IMG/VR virus record: IMGVR_UViG_3300025417_000595
Span: 1-25,492 of that record
Source: a virus
Reading direction: 5' to 3' (one strand)
DNA: 25,492 bases
The notes under the pieces are model-generated. The model was not told the origin of the DNA and did no database searches. It saw only the letters and a list, made by a program, of their open reading frames with translations. The first letter of the stretch is position 1, and each line of letters begins with the position of its first letter. Both the position numbers and the translations under genes were made by a program. Of the stretch, positions 1-6,349 are shown one piece after another.

Positions 1-1
1 A

Positions 2-463
2 AAGTTTGATTGGAACTGGCAACCAGATAGAATGCAAATTCCAAAGCATTATATTTTCCAAGCAAAGAATCCTGTGAATGGTCTAGTTTATGGTCACCAA
101 GCCATGATTGCATATAACAAGAAACTTACACTTGCTAACGAGGGTAAAGGTCTTGACTTTACATTAGACGACCCGCATGAAGTTGTGCAATTGTTGTCTG
201 GTACAGCAGTATATAACACAGATGCATTTAGCACATGGCGTACTGCGTTCCGTGAAGTATTAAAACTACGTGCAGAAGATAGTGATATCGCACGTGAACG
301 TTTACATGCTTGGTTGAACAAAGCAGAAGGTGACTTTGCACAATATAGTATCAAGGGTGCAGTTGATGCAGATGAATACTATGATGAAGTAAACGGAGAC
401 TTTGACAAGATCAAACTCAGTTATGAGTGGGCATGGTTACGCAACATGTTTGACATGTCATGA
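2..463 (+). CDS. C-terminal part of an unrecognised phage protein (5' end outside window)
   Basis: The reading frame is open from the left edge with no stop, so the first in-frame ATG (position 32) is probably internal and the gene begins outside the window. Before that ATG the frame reads KFDWNWQPDR, an aromatic motif I associate from memory with modular proteins of marine T4-like phages. The visible part has no signal peptide or membrane segment and no catalytic motif I can name. It contains a Trp/Arg-rich stretch (STWRTAFREVLKLR) and an acidic end. Its stop overlaps the start of the radical SAM gene by 4 nt (ATGA), so the two are probably translationally coupled. A glycosyltransferase-related role is possible but not supported by anything decisive here. 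Confidence 0.75.
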   Translation, partial: KFDWNWQPDRMQIPKHYIFQAKNPVNGLVYGHQAMIAYNKKLTLANEGKGLDFTLDDPHEVVQLLSGTAVYNTDAFSTWRTAFREVLKLRAEDSDIARERLHAWLNKAEGDFAQYSIKGAVDADEYYDEVNGDFDKIKLSYEWAWLRNMFDMS

Positions 464-1611
464 TTGAAATCATTCCAGACTTTAAATGTAGCGCGCCATG
501 GGAAGGTGTGTTTATTAATCCTGACGGAGACTTTAGATTTTGTTGTGCAGGACAAAAAGGCTCAATTGGTAATTTAAATAAAAACACACTACAGGAACTT
601 ATTGACGGTCCTGTTAAGCGTGTGCAAGATGACATACTTACAAAAGGTCACAGTGATTATTGTACCAACTGTATGGAGTCTGAACAAAAGTCTGGTAGAA
701 GTTTGCGTGAAAGTTTTACACAAGACTTTACCAAATTTGATACAACAAAATTTGTAGCAAGACAGTTAGATGTTCGTTGGAGAAACACTTGTCATTTACG
801 TTGTGGATATTGTAACAGCGAATGGAGTAGTGCATTCGCACAATGGGAAGGTAAGAACTATAAAGTATCTGAAACATCTTGGCAAGAAGATGTATTAGAA
901 TTCTTGCGTGAGAATAGTGATATGCAAGTTGTTAACTTTTTAGGTGGTGAGCCACTGTTATTAAAAGAAAACGTTGACTTGATTGATTTGATGCCAAGAA
1001 GAATACACGGAGGTGTAGTTACTAATCTTTCAATTGAAAACATTGAAACACTTCCTGTATATCAAAAATTACTTAACCGTAGAACCTCTTGGCTAGTTAG
1101 TTTAGAGGCAACAGGCAATAAATTTGAATACATCAGACGCAATGCCAAATGGGAACTTACTAGCGAAAATTATAAAAATTTACATAAGAACTTAAATCCT
1201 GAAAGTAACTTGGGGATACACATGACATATTGTATCCAAAGTGCGTTCTCATTAGTAGAAACATTTGATTGGTTGTTTAGTGTCGATCCCAACCCAGTTA
1301 ATAATTTTAGTTTCCCGTCTTTACTGTTGGGACCAAAACAGTTTTCTATATACACTTTTCCAAAAGAAATCAAAGAGTTAGCAATACAAGAGTTTGATTT
1401 ATTGATGGAAAAGCACGGTGACTACATTAATCAGCGAACCAAAGACTTTGTAATCAACACACGACAGTCATTGGTAGACACAATGGATGAAATGGATTTA
1501 CAACATTTGGATATATTTAAAGAATATATAAAGAAAACTGATAATGAAATTAACCCAATTACTTTTGCTAAAGAATGGCCCGAAGTCTACGAGATTTTGG
1601 AAAAATATTAA
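460..1611 (+). CDS. Radical SAM protein with N-terminal SPASM/twitch-like cysteine cluster
   Basis: A 383-aa predicted radical S-adenosylmethionine enzyme. The CxxxCxxC motif that binds the catalytic 4Fe-4S cluster is at residues 112-119 (C112, C116, C119), and the SAM-binding GGEP motif is at 164-167. A second cysteine set (C10, C28-C29, C69, C72) lies before the radical SAM core and resembles the SPASM/twitch arrangement that binds an auxiliary cluster. Such enzymes are often peptide- or protein-modifying, but no obvious precursor peptide is encoded beside it, so the substrate is unknown. It starts by a 4-nt overlap with the upstream gene and ends about 30 nt before the likely start of the methyltransferase. 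Family assignment is firm; function is not. Confidence 0.9.
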   Translation: MIEIIPDFKCSAPWEGVFINPDGDFRFCCAGQKGSIGNLNKNTLQELIDGPVKRVQDDILTKGHSDYCTNCMESEQKSGRSLRESFTQDFTKFDTTKFVARQLDVRWRNTCHLRCGYCNSEWSSAFAQWEGKNYKVSETSWQEDVLEFLRENSDMQVVNFLGGEPLLLKENVDLIDLMPRRIHGGVVTNLSIENIETLPVYQKLLNRRTSWLVSLEATGNKFEYIRRNAKWELTSENYKNLHKNLNPESNLGIHMTYCIQSAFSLVETFDWLFSVDPNPVNNFSFPSLLLGPKQFSIYTFPKEIKELAIQEFDLLMEKHGDYINQRTKDFVINTRQSLVDTMDEMDLQHLDIFKEYIKKTDNEINPITFAKEWPEVYEILEKY

Positions 1612-1642
1612 ATCCTTTTCTCTTGCAATTTGGTCAAGGTTG

Positions 1643-2929
1643 ATGTATACTCAATCTCTAATGCTAAATCAATATTTTAAAAATAATTCTGATGCTAGGG
1701 GTATCCCATATATCCCCAATGACCAGTGGTTGTTGTTTATAGCACAAAACAACAAAGATGATGTAAGAGTAGCATTGGCTGATTACATTACAAGCAATAA
1801 CATTCCATTCCCCAGTAAGCAATTTACAAAGACTGAATTTGAAAACTTGTTCACACGTTTTTGTAATACATCAATGATGGGTGAATACAAAGATTTTAAT
1901 ACTGTACTAGAAAAAGTAGATTACAAGTACAAGTATTCAGATAACCCATTGGGAGTTATCGATAAATCGCACGCATATAATACTGTAAGCAATTACTTTC
2001 AGCAAGAAAATCGTATGCGTTGTGGTAGCAATCTTGTTGACAGTCCATGGGATATTTGGCACGACAAGACTAAACTAGAAAAAATGAACTGGCACTTTTG
2101 GCGTAAAGGTGCATTAGGCAAAGATGATGTGTGTGATGCAACATTCCGTAGTGCATTTCGCATTGGCACATATACAGCAACACAGTTTAGACCCAGTGTT
2201 GCAAAAGCCCTTTATGAAAAGCACAATGCTGTAAATGTATTAGATACAAGTTGTGGTTGGGGCGATAGACTAGCAGGGTTCTATGCGACAAAATCTACAG
2301 AACGTTATGTTGGTTGTGACCCAAATCCTGAAGTGTTTGAGACATATAAACAACAGTGCCTAGAGTACGAACGATTGTTAGGAAATGTGCCCATTTTAAC
2401 GGAGTCTGTCAACTATTTTAAGTGTCAGGGCGTTAAAGTAGTAGAGATTTATAATTTGCCTAGCGAAGACGTAGATTGGACACAGTATGTTAATACTTTT
2501 GACTTCTATTTTACCAGTCCCCCATATTATGAGACTGAACGATATGGTGTGTCAACTGTCAAATCTAATGAGCAGTCTTGGTCTAGATACCCTGACTTTG
2601 AGAGTTGGAAAAACAATTTCTTTTTCAAAGTCAATCGTATGGTCTGGGACACAATTAAGCCAGAGGGTTATATGATGCTAAACATTATCGAACCACGTAT
2701 AAATAATGGCAAGCGTTTAAACCTATGTGACGATATGGTTGATGACATATTGACTTATCCAAACAGTAACTATCTTGGTAAGATTGGTATGCGTATGCAA
2801 GCAAGGCCACATGCGATTGTTAACGCTGATAAAAACAGCATTTTTGTTGAACCCATATGGGTGTTTCGTAAAGGTTCAGTTGATTATCCAAAAGCAAGCA
2901 CATTTGACGAATTGTTTGATGTTAAATAA
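1643..2929 (+). CDS. SAM-dependent methyltransferase with SPPY motif (N4/N6 amino-methyltransferase type)
   Basis: Predicted 428-aa methyltransferase. The SAM-binding loop DTSCGWGDR is at residues 201-209, followed by a GCDPNP acidic segment. The catalytic motif TSPPYY is at 291-296 and has the SPPY form found in DNA N4-cytosine and some N6-adenine methyltransferases. The order (SAM motif first, catalytic motif second) fits those classes. The frame is open further upstream to an ATG at 1544, but that would overlap the radical SAM gene by 68 nt. I chose ATG 1643, after a weak AAGG; ATG 1661 is also possible. No restriction endonuclease is adjacent, so self-protection of phage DNA against host restriction is the simplest role. 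Modification of another substrate cannot be excluded. Confidence 0.82.
   Translation: MYTQSLMLNQYFKNNSDARGIPYIPNDQWLLFIAQNNKDDVRVALADYITSNNIPFPSKQFTKTEFENLFTRFCNTSMMGEYKDFNTVLEKVDYKYKYSDNPLGVIDKSHAYNTVSNYFQQENRMRCGSNLVDSPWDIWHDKTKLEKMNWHFWRKGALGKDDVCDATFRSAFRIGTYTATQFRPSVAKALYEKHNAVNVLDTSCGWGDRLAGFYATKSTERYVGCDPNPEVFETYKQQCLEYERLLGNVPILTESVNYFKCQGVKVVEIYNLPSEDVDWTQYVNTFDFYFTSPPYYETERYGVSTVKSNEQSWSRYPDFESWKNNFFFKVNRMVWDTIKPEGYMMLNIIEPRINNGKRLNLCDDMVDDILTYPNSNYLGKIGMRMQARPHAIVNADKNSIFVEPIWVFRKGSVDYPKASTFDELFDVK
2921..2928 (+). promoter_or_regulatory. Possible T4-like late promoter box (GTTAAATA)
   Basis: TAAATA core overlapping the stop codon of the methyltransferase gene, 16 nt before the glycine-zipper gene start. 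The leader would hold that gene's ribosome binding site. Support is position and similarity to the other TAAATA boxes in gaps of this window. Confidence 0.35.
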
Positions 2930-2944
2930 GTAAGGGAGATGATT

Positions 2945-3355
2945 ATGAATAAGTTTATTTTAGGTTCATTATTAGCATTATTAGCAGTTCCTGCATTTGC
3001 TCAAACAGCAGATGTAGCAACAGTTATCGGTGTTAGACCTCGATGGGTAGTTGGGCAACAAAAGCAATGTGAATTGCGTGAAGTTGTACGTGATAACAGT
3101 CGTGGTGACACTACAATCGGAGCACTAGCCGGTGGCGCAATTGGTAGCACAATTGGTGGCAACAGCAAAGACCGACTAGTTGGTGGAGTTGTTGGTGCAT
3201 TGGTCGGTGGTGCTGTAGGCAATGAAGTTGGTAAAGAAGGTGCTAAGCCAGAAGTACGTGAAGTATGTCGTTTAGTACCGGTTCAAATGCAACAAGGCAC
3301 AGTAGTGACATTTGAATATCATGGTAAGTTTTTCACGCAAGATTTTCCACAGTAA
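2945..3355 (+). CDS. Exported glycine-zipper protein
   Basis: A 136-aa protein with a Sec signal peptide: basic N-terminus, hydrophobic core, and AFA before Q20 as a likely cleavage site. The middle (about residues 55-97) carries two glycine-zipper helices rich in GxxxG steps (GALAGGAIGSTIGG and GGVVGALVGGAVG), as in the glycine zipper 2TM family of bacterial envelope proteins such as the 17-kDa antigen and SlyB. There is no lipobox. The start was set at 2945 because GGGAG at 2933-2937 sits at good spacing from it; an in-frame ATG at 2939 is too close. The next gene begins with an almost identical ribosome site and MNKF start. In a phage this could alter the host envelope or block superinfection, but that is inference. 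Confidence 0.85.
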   Translation: MNKFILGSLLALLAVPAFAQTADVATVIGVRPRWVVGQQKQCELREVVRDNSRGDTTIGALAGGAIGSTIGGNSKDRLVGGVVGALVGGAVGNEVGKEGAKPEVREVCRLVPVQMQQGTVVTFEYHGKFFTQDFPQ

Positions 3356-3365
3356 GGAGATTATT

Positions 3366-3722
3366 ATGAATAAGTTTCTATTAGCAAGTTTAATCGTATT
3401 AGCAAGTGTATCAACAGCACAGGCTCATGAGGAACATGGTTGGGGACGAGGATATCCTCAACGTGAACATTATCGCGGTGGATGCTGTGGTTGGGTAGCA
3501 CCAGCATTGATTGGTGGAGTAATTGGAGCAGAGTTGGCTCGTCCATATTACTATCCTCCAGTAGTTGTTGAGCAAGTACCTGCACCAGTTACAGTTACTC
3601 CATATCAACCACAACGAATCATTTTAGGTCCTAATGATGTAGTAATCAATGGTGTTGTTTATACTAAGCAACTTGTTGTTATCAATGGAATCACACAGGA
3701 AGTTCTAGTCGTAAAACAATGA
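3366..3722 (+). CDS. Small exported protein, unknown function
   Basis: A 118-aa protein with a clear signal peptide (likely cleaved after AQA, residue 20). The mature part begins with a His/Gly/Arg-rich stretch, then a double cysteine (GGCCGW), a short glycine-zipper-like hydrophobic segment (ALIGGVIGAELA), a Pro/Val/Tyr-rich stretch, and a C-terminal region that reads like a small beta domain (INGVVYTKQLVVINGI). An upstream in-frame ATG at 3312 lies inside the previous gene; ATG 3366 follows AAGGAGA and is the better start. It is 10 nt downstream of the glycine-zipper gene and overlaps the next gene by 4 nt, so the three form an operon. I do not recognise the family. Confidence 0.82.
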   Translation: MNKFLLASLIVLASVSTAQAHEEHGWGRGYPQREHYRGGCCGWVAPALIGGVIGAELARPYYYPPVVVEQVPAPVTVTPYQPQRIILGPNDVVINGVVYTKQLVVINGITQEVLVVKQ

Positions 3723-4816
3723 AAATTTTAGGTTTGGAAGTGTGGGGACAGTCCGAAGGGAATGTCTCCACTTTTTTTGATAGATTAGAAAAAGAAACAT
3801 TTGATTATATTGTATTGTTTGGACAAAACGAATGGCAATACTATATAGCATACTCGACTGTATTAGATAGAGCAATCGAAGAAGTTTGCGTTAAACGTAA
3901 TCAAAACCTTTATATATTTACCGGCGCAAGTATCATTAATGAAATTGATGAACCAACACTTCATCCATTAGTAAAATTAATTAAATGGAGTGAATGGTAC
4001 TTTATTAAAACTTATGTGCAGATGTGTTCTTATGCCGTAAACAATGATGAAAACATTGAAGAAGTATTGGACTATACTAAAAATGTTGTAGACTATAACA
4101 AAAATGTTTATGTTGATGATTACGAATATCATTACATTACATTAAACAATCGTGCGCACAAACATCGTTGCCACATGATGGACATATTAGCAAAATATAA
4201 TTTAATTGATAAAGGTGCAATATCATGGGCAAACGTACACAATAGCAATGGATACGACTATCCTTGGCAATATTGGACTCCACAAATATTACAATTAGGA
4301 ACTTATGAGGCCAATAACAAGGCTTGGGGTAACATACCAACTGAGTACTATGAATCATTTGTTTCACTTATAAATGAATCTACAATCAATTCTGTAATCT
4401 TTAGTGAAAAAACTGTTTTTGCATTGGTGTGTGGTCAACCATTTATTTGTGTATCAGGTCCAGGACATCATAAATTTTTAGAAAGTATGGGGTTTGAGTT
4501 ATATGATGAACTGTTTGACTATTCATTTGATAGTGAAACAAACAATAACAAACGAACCGAGTTGGTAGTACAAAATATAGATAGGCTATGCAAACTACCT
4601 ATCTCTGAATTAACTAACCTTAAAAAACAAATTAGACCTAAACTTATCAGAAACAAACAAAGGGTAAAAGATATTGCATTGTCACCCAATTCGTATTGCA
4701 ATATTATTGAAGAAGTGCTAAAGTTAGATGACATTGAGTGTGCAACAGCATGTGGATGGATATGGCACGTGTTTTGGTTATTGAAGGATTGTCATAAAGA
4801 TAATACTCTTTTATAA
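3719..4816 (+). CDS. Unrecognised phage protein with glycosyltransferase-like C-terminal pattern
   Basis: A 365-aa cytoplasmic protein with no signal peptide or membrane helix. I do not recognise the N-terminal half. The stretch around residues 223-262 (IFSEKTVFALVCGQPFICVSG, then HHKFLESMGFELYDELFDYSFD) has the look of an EKT...G.PFI...G...L...GF.....DE.YD pattern that I recall from hypothetical viral and bacterial proteins sometimes linked to glycosyltransferases of the GT-B type. The evidence for enzymatic function is only this resemblance. The ATGA overlap with the exported-protein gene suggests coupled translation, and a TAAATA box directly follows its stop codon. Confidence 0.75.
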   Translation: MKILGLEVWGQSEGNVSTFFDRLEKETFDYIVLFGQNEWQYYIAYSTVLDRAIEEVCVKRNQNLYIFTGASIINEIDEPTLHPLVKLIKWSEWYFIKTYVQMCSYAVNNDENIEEVLDYTKNVVDYNKNVYVDDYEYHYITLNNRAHKHRCHMMDILAKYNLIDKGAISWANVHNSNGYDYPWQYWTPQILQLGTYEANNKAWGNIPTEYYESFVSLINESTINSVIFSEKTVFALVCGQPFICVSGPGHHKFLESMGFELYDELFDYSFDSETNNNKRTELVVQNIDRLCKLPISELTNLKKQIRPKLIRNKQRVKDIALSPNSYCNIIEEVLKLDDIECATACGWIWHVFWLLKDCHKDNTLL

Positions 4817-4822
4817 TAAATA
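4815..4822 (+). promoter_or_regulatory. T4-like late promoter box (AATAAATA)
   Basis: AATAAATA begins at the stop codon of the preceding gene and lies about 30 nt before the 51-aa gene. It matches the core of the T4-family late promoter (TATAAATA) and recurs in other gaps of this window. Confidence 0.5.
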
Positions 4823-4852
4823 ATATTACGGTTTTATGAAAGGAAGTACATT

Positions 4853-5008
4853 ATGAAACAGAGTAAATTAGTATCCAAGATGTACAAGGCATGTTTCACA
4901 CATGATGATGAGAAACAGCAAGAACTACGTAAGTTAGAATTTATTAAGATTTTAAAACGCAAGGCAAAAGGCAAAAAGTTTGATGCCAAGTGGACTGTAA
5001 TGCAATAA
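4853..5008 (+). CDS. Small basic protein, 51 aa, upstream of the tmRNA gene
   Basis: A complete short frame from ATG 4853 to TAA 5006-5008, preceded by AAAGGAAG at good spacing. The product is strongly basic and charged: an N-terminal half with MKQSKLVSKMYKACF and a Lys/Arg-rich C-terminal half (FIKILKRKAKGKKFDAKW). It is predicted helical, without membrane segment or signal peptide. Its stop codon overlaps the AATAAATA box in front of the tmRNA gene, so the two are immediate neighbours. The charge would suit nucleic-acid binding, but nothing shows this directly. It is far too short to be SmpB. Family unknown. Confidence 0.72.
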   Translation: MKQSKLVSKMYKACFTHDDEKQQELRKLEFIKILKRKAKGKKFDAKWTVMQ

Positions 5009-5011
5009 ATA
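5004..5011 (+). promoter_or_regulatory. T4-like late promoter box (AATAAATA) before tmRNA
   Basis: AATAAATA overlaps the stop codon of the 51-aa gene. A T4-type late promoter here would start transcription near 5017, just before the first nucleotides that can pair within the tmRNA (5020). No sigma70 -35/-10 pair was seen at suitable spacing. Confidence 0.5.
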
Positions 5012-5012
5012 A

Positions 5013-5306
5013 GAGATATTGCTGTACGAAGCGAATCCAAAGACGGACAAGACGGGGGTGCGATTCCCCCCGCCTCCACCATATACGCATTATTGATTAG
5101 TGCCTATATGATGGGGGCGACCAGGATCGATTGACGGACAAGTAGACGAGTGGACAGCACGGGAAAGCAGAACCCGTAGGGTTGGGGGAACTCGACCGTA
5201 GAAGCAAAAACTATAATTGCAAACGACAATTATTATTACGAGGATCTACGCTTAGCCGCGTAACCCGTGGGGGCAGGAAAGGCCTTCTAACCCAACAAAC
5301 CAGAAA
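5013..5306 (+). ncRNA. ssrA: Circularly permuted (two-piece) tmRNA
   Basis: Transfer-messenger RNA, which rescues stalled ribosomes and tags the unfinished peptide. The acceptor piece comes first: T stem GGGGG/CCCCC (5054-5058, 5066-5070), loop TGCGATT, then CGCCTCC-A-CCA (5071-5081). The coding piece follows: GGGGGCG (5113-5119) pairs with CGCCTCC to make a 7-bp acceptor stem with G-U at the third pair, the alanine identity mark of tmRNA. The resume codon is GCA 5219, and the tag frame reads ANDNYYYEDLRLAA, stop TAA 5261-5263. Between the pieces, ATATA-c-GCA (5081-5089) pairs with TGC-c-TATAT (5101-5109) as a precursor hairpin. GCTGT (5021-5025) can pair with ACAGC (5154-5158), joining the pieces. 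ACGGG/CCCGT (5159-5163, 5173-5177) forms a hairpin. The exact 5' end and processing sites are inferred. Confidence 0.93.
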
Positions 5307-5330
5307 AGGCTCGCAAGAGCCTTTTCTTTT
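5302..5330 (+). terminator. Rho-independent terminator of the tmRNA gene
   Basis: An 11-bp perfect stem (AGAAAAGGCTC 5302-5312 with GAGCCTTTTCT 5317-5327) closed by a GCAA tetraloop and followed by a T run. It is the strongest terminator in the window and separates the tmRNA from the next gene. Confidence 0.92.
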
Positions 5331-5345
5331 GGATGCTTTAACGTA

Positions 5346-5353
5346 ACTAAATA
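5346..5353 (+). promoter_or_regulatory. Late promoter box ACTAAATA, 5 nt before ATG
   Basis: ACTAAATA followed by exactly 5 nt and ATG 5359. The gene has no visible Shine-Dalgarno. With T4-type spacing transcription would start at the A of ATG, giving a leaderless mRNA. Confidence 0.55.
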
Positions 5354-5358
5354 TTATC

Positions 5359-5838
5359 ATGGCACTTCCAATCGTAACACATATTGAACGCTTACCCAAT
5401 TTAAAAGTTGAATTGAGCAAACTAATTTCCGAGTATCAAACAGTTCAGGATAAACTAGAAGACGTTACTACGCACAATAATTCTACGTTAGTACAGCGAA
5501 AATTTCATTTAATTAAAAATGATATAAGTTCTGATGAATTAAGTTTGTTACCTTATACCAATAGTATTATAGAAGAAGTTTTTAAATTACAAAAATTTAA
5601 CTCAGTAACTTATAGAAGTGTGTTGCCCAATACTTGTTATAACTGGCACACAGATCCAGGAAAATATTGTGTGCATATCCCATTGATAACCAGTACTGGC
5701 GCACGATTTGTATACGAAAACAGGTCATTTTATATGCCAGCAGATGGATCATTGTATGTAGTTCATAATGGAATATCACACACATTTGCTAATGCAGGTA
5801 TCGAACCTAGAGTGCATATAACTTTTGAAAATCTCTAG
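5359..5838 (+). CDS. 2-oxoglutarate/Fe(II) oxygenase-like protein (Asp/Asn beta-hydroxylase type)
   Basis: A 159-aa protein whose C-terminal half fits the double-stranded beta-helix fold of iron/2-oxoglutarate dioxygenases. The metal triad is visible as H97-T-D99 and H141, and R151 is placed to bind 2-oxoglutarate, followed by VHITF. The spacing and the WHTDPG...GISHTFANAG...PRVHITF pattern recall the aspartyl/asparaginyl beta-hydroxylase family. The N-terminal 80 residues are probably substrate-binding or helical. Such small oxygenases are frequent in aquatic T4-like phages; the substrate is unknown. The gene sits behind the tmRNA terminator and has its own late-promoter-like box directly at the start codon instead of a ribosome binding site. 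Confidence 0.8.
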   Translation: MALPIVTHIERLPNLKVELSKLISEYQTVQDKLEDVTTHNNSTLVQRKFHLIKNDISSDELSLLPYTNSIIEEVFKLQKFNSVTYRSVLPNTCYNWHTDPGKYCVHIPLITSTGARFVYENRSFYMPADGSLYVVHNGISHTFANAGIEPRVHITFENL

Positions 5839-5852
5839 CATCAAAATTTGTC

Positions 5853-5860
5853 AATAAATA
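5853..5860 (+). promoter_or_regulatory. T4-like late promoter box (AATAAATA)
   Basis: AATAAATA in the 48-nt gap before the SpeD-like gene. A start near 5866 would leave a short leader carrying AAGGAGA (5874-5880) ahead of ATG 5887. Confidence 0.5.
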
Positions 5861-5886
5861 CACTTCTTTAACCAAGGAGAATTTCG

Positions 5887-6309
5887 ATGACTACAAAATA
5901 TTGGGGATACCATTTGCTTTTAGATTGCACAGCGTGTAATAAAGAAAAGATTATGGATGGCGATAACATCATTGCTTTCACTAAAGAATTGATCAAGCGT
6001 ATTGATATGGTTCCAGTTGGGGAACCTCTAGTAAAGCGTTTTGCATTGCATGATGACACTAAAGCAGGATATAGTATGCTTCAATGGATTGAAACATCAC
6101 ATCTTTCTGGTCACTTTATTGATTCTAATGGCGATGCATACTTTGACGTTTTTTCTTGCAAACCATTTAGCAATCAAGTTGTAATTGATACAGTTCGTGA
6201 GTATTTTGCTCCCGAAAACATCAATTCTGCTTATTTGCCAAGAGACACTAGAGTTAAATCAGCAGAAGTTGAGCAATTCCAAGATCCATGGGATATCGCA
6301 CAACGTTAA
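5887..6309 (+). CDS. speD: S-adenosylmethionine decarboxylase-like proenzyme (SpeD-like)
   Basis: A 140-aa protein of the bacterial AdoMet decarboxylase type, which makes decarboxylated AdoMet for spermidine synthesis after self-cleavage to a pyruvoyl enzyme. The GYHLLLDCTAC N-terminal strand, SHLSGH at 71-76 and DVFSC at 87-91 match the family. Key residues keep the spacing known from the Thermotoga enzyme: candidate pyruvoyl Ser71, His76 (+5), Cys91 (+20) and Ser63 (-8). The residue before Ser71 is Thr70, not the usual Glu; a Glu sits one position further back. This ETS..(S/T)GHF form is one I recall from cyanophage homologues. A strong AAGGAGA precedes the ATG. No spermidine synthase is nearby, so it would feed the host pathway. 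Confidence 0.85.
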   Translation: MTTKYWGYHLLLDCTACNKEKIMDGDNIIAFTKELIKRIDMVPVGEPLVKRFALHDDTKAGYSMLQWIETSHLSGHFIDSNGDAYFDVFSCKPFSNQVVIDTVREYFAPENINSAYLPRDTRVKSAEVEQFQDPWDIAQR

Positions 6310-6337
6310 TTGAAAGAGTGATCGTTCTTTAATCTCA

Positions 6338-6345
6338 CATAAATA
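6338..6345 (+). promoter_or_regulatory. Late promoter box CATAAATA, 4 nt before ATG
   Basis: CATAAATA ends 4 nt before ATG 6350, and no Shine-Dalgarno is visible. It resembles the ACTAAATA-5-ATG layout seen at four other genes but with one nucleotide less spacing. Confidence 0.45.
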
Positions 6346-6349
6346 CAGT

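Noticed and set aside
460-1611. A RiPP (modified peptide) pathway around the radical SAM gene
   Set aside because: No small precursor gene, transporter or peptidase is adjacent.
5054-5081. T arm plus CCA read as the end of a tRNA
   Set aside because: There is no D arm or anticodon arm in front of it; the pairing partner of the acceptor strand lies downstream at 5113-5119, which makes it tmRNA.
6309-6333. AT-rich hairpin after the SpeD-like gene
   Set aside because: Stem is short with a bulge (AAAGA/TCTTT) and no T tail; too weak to call.
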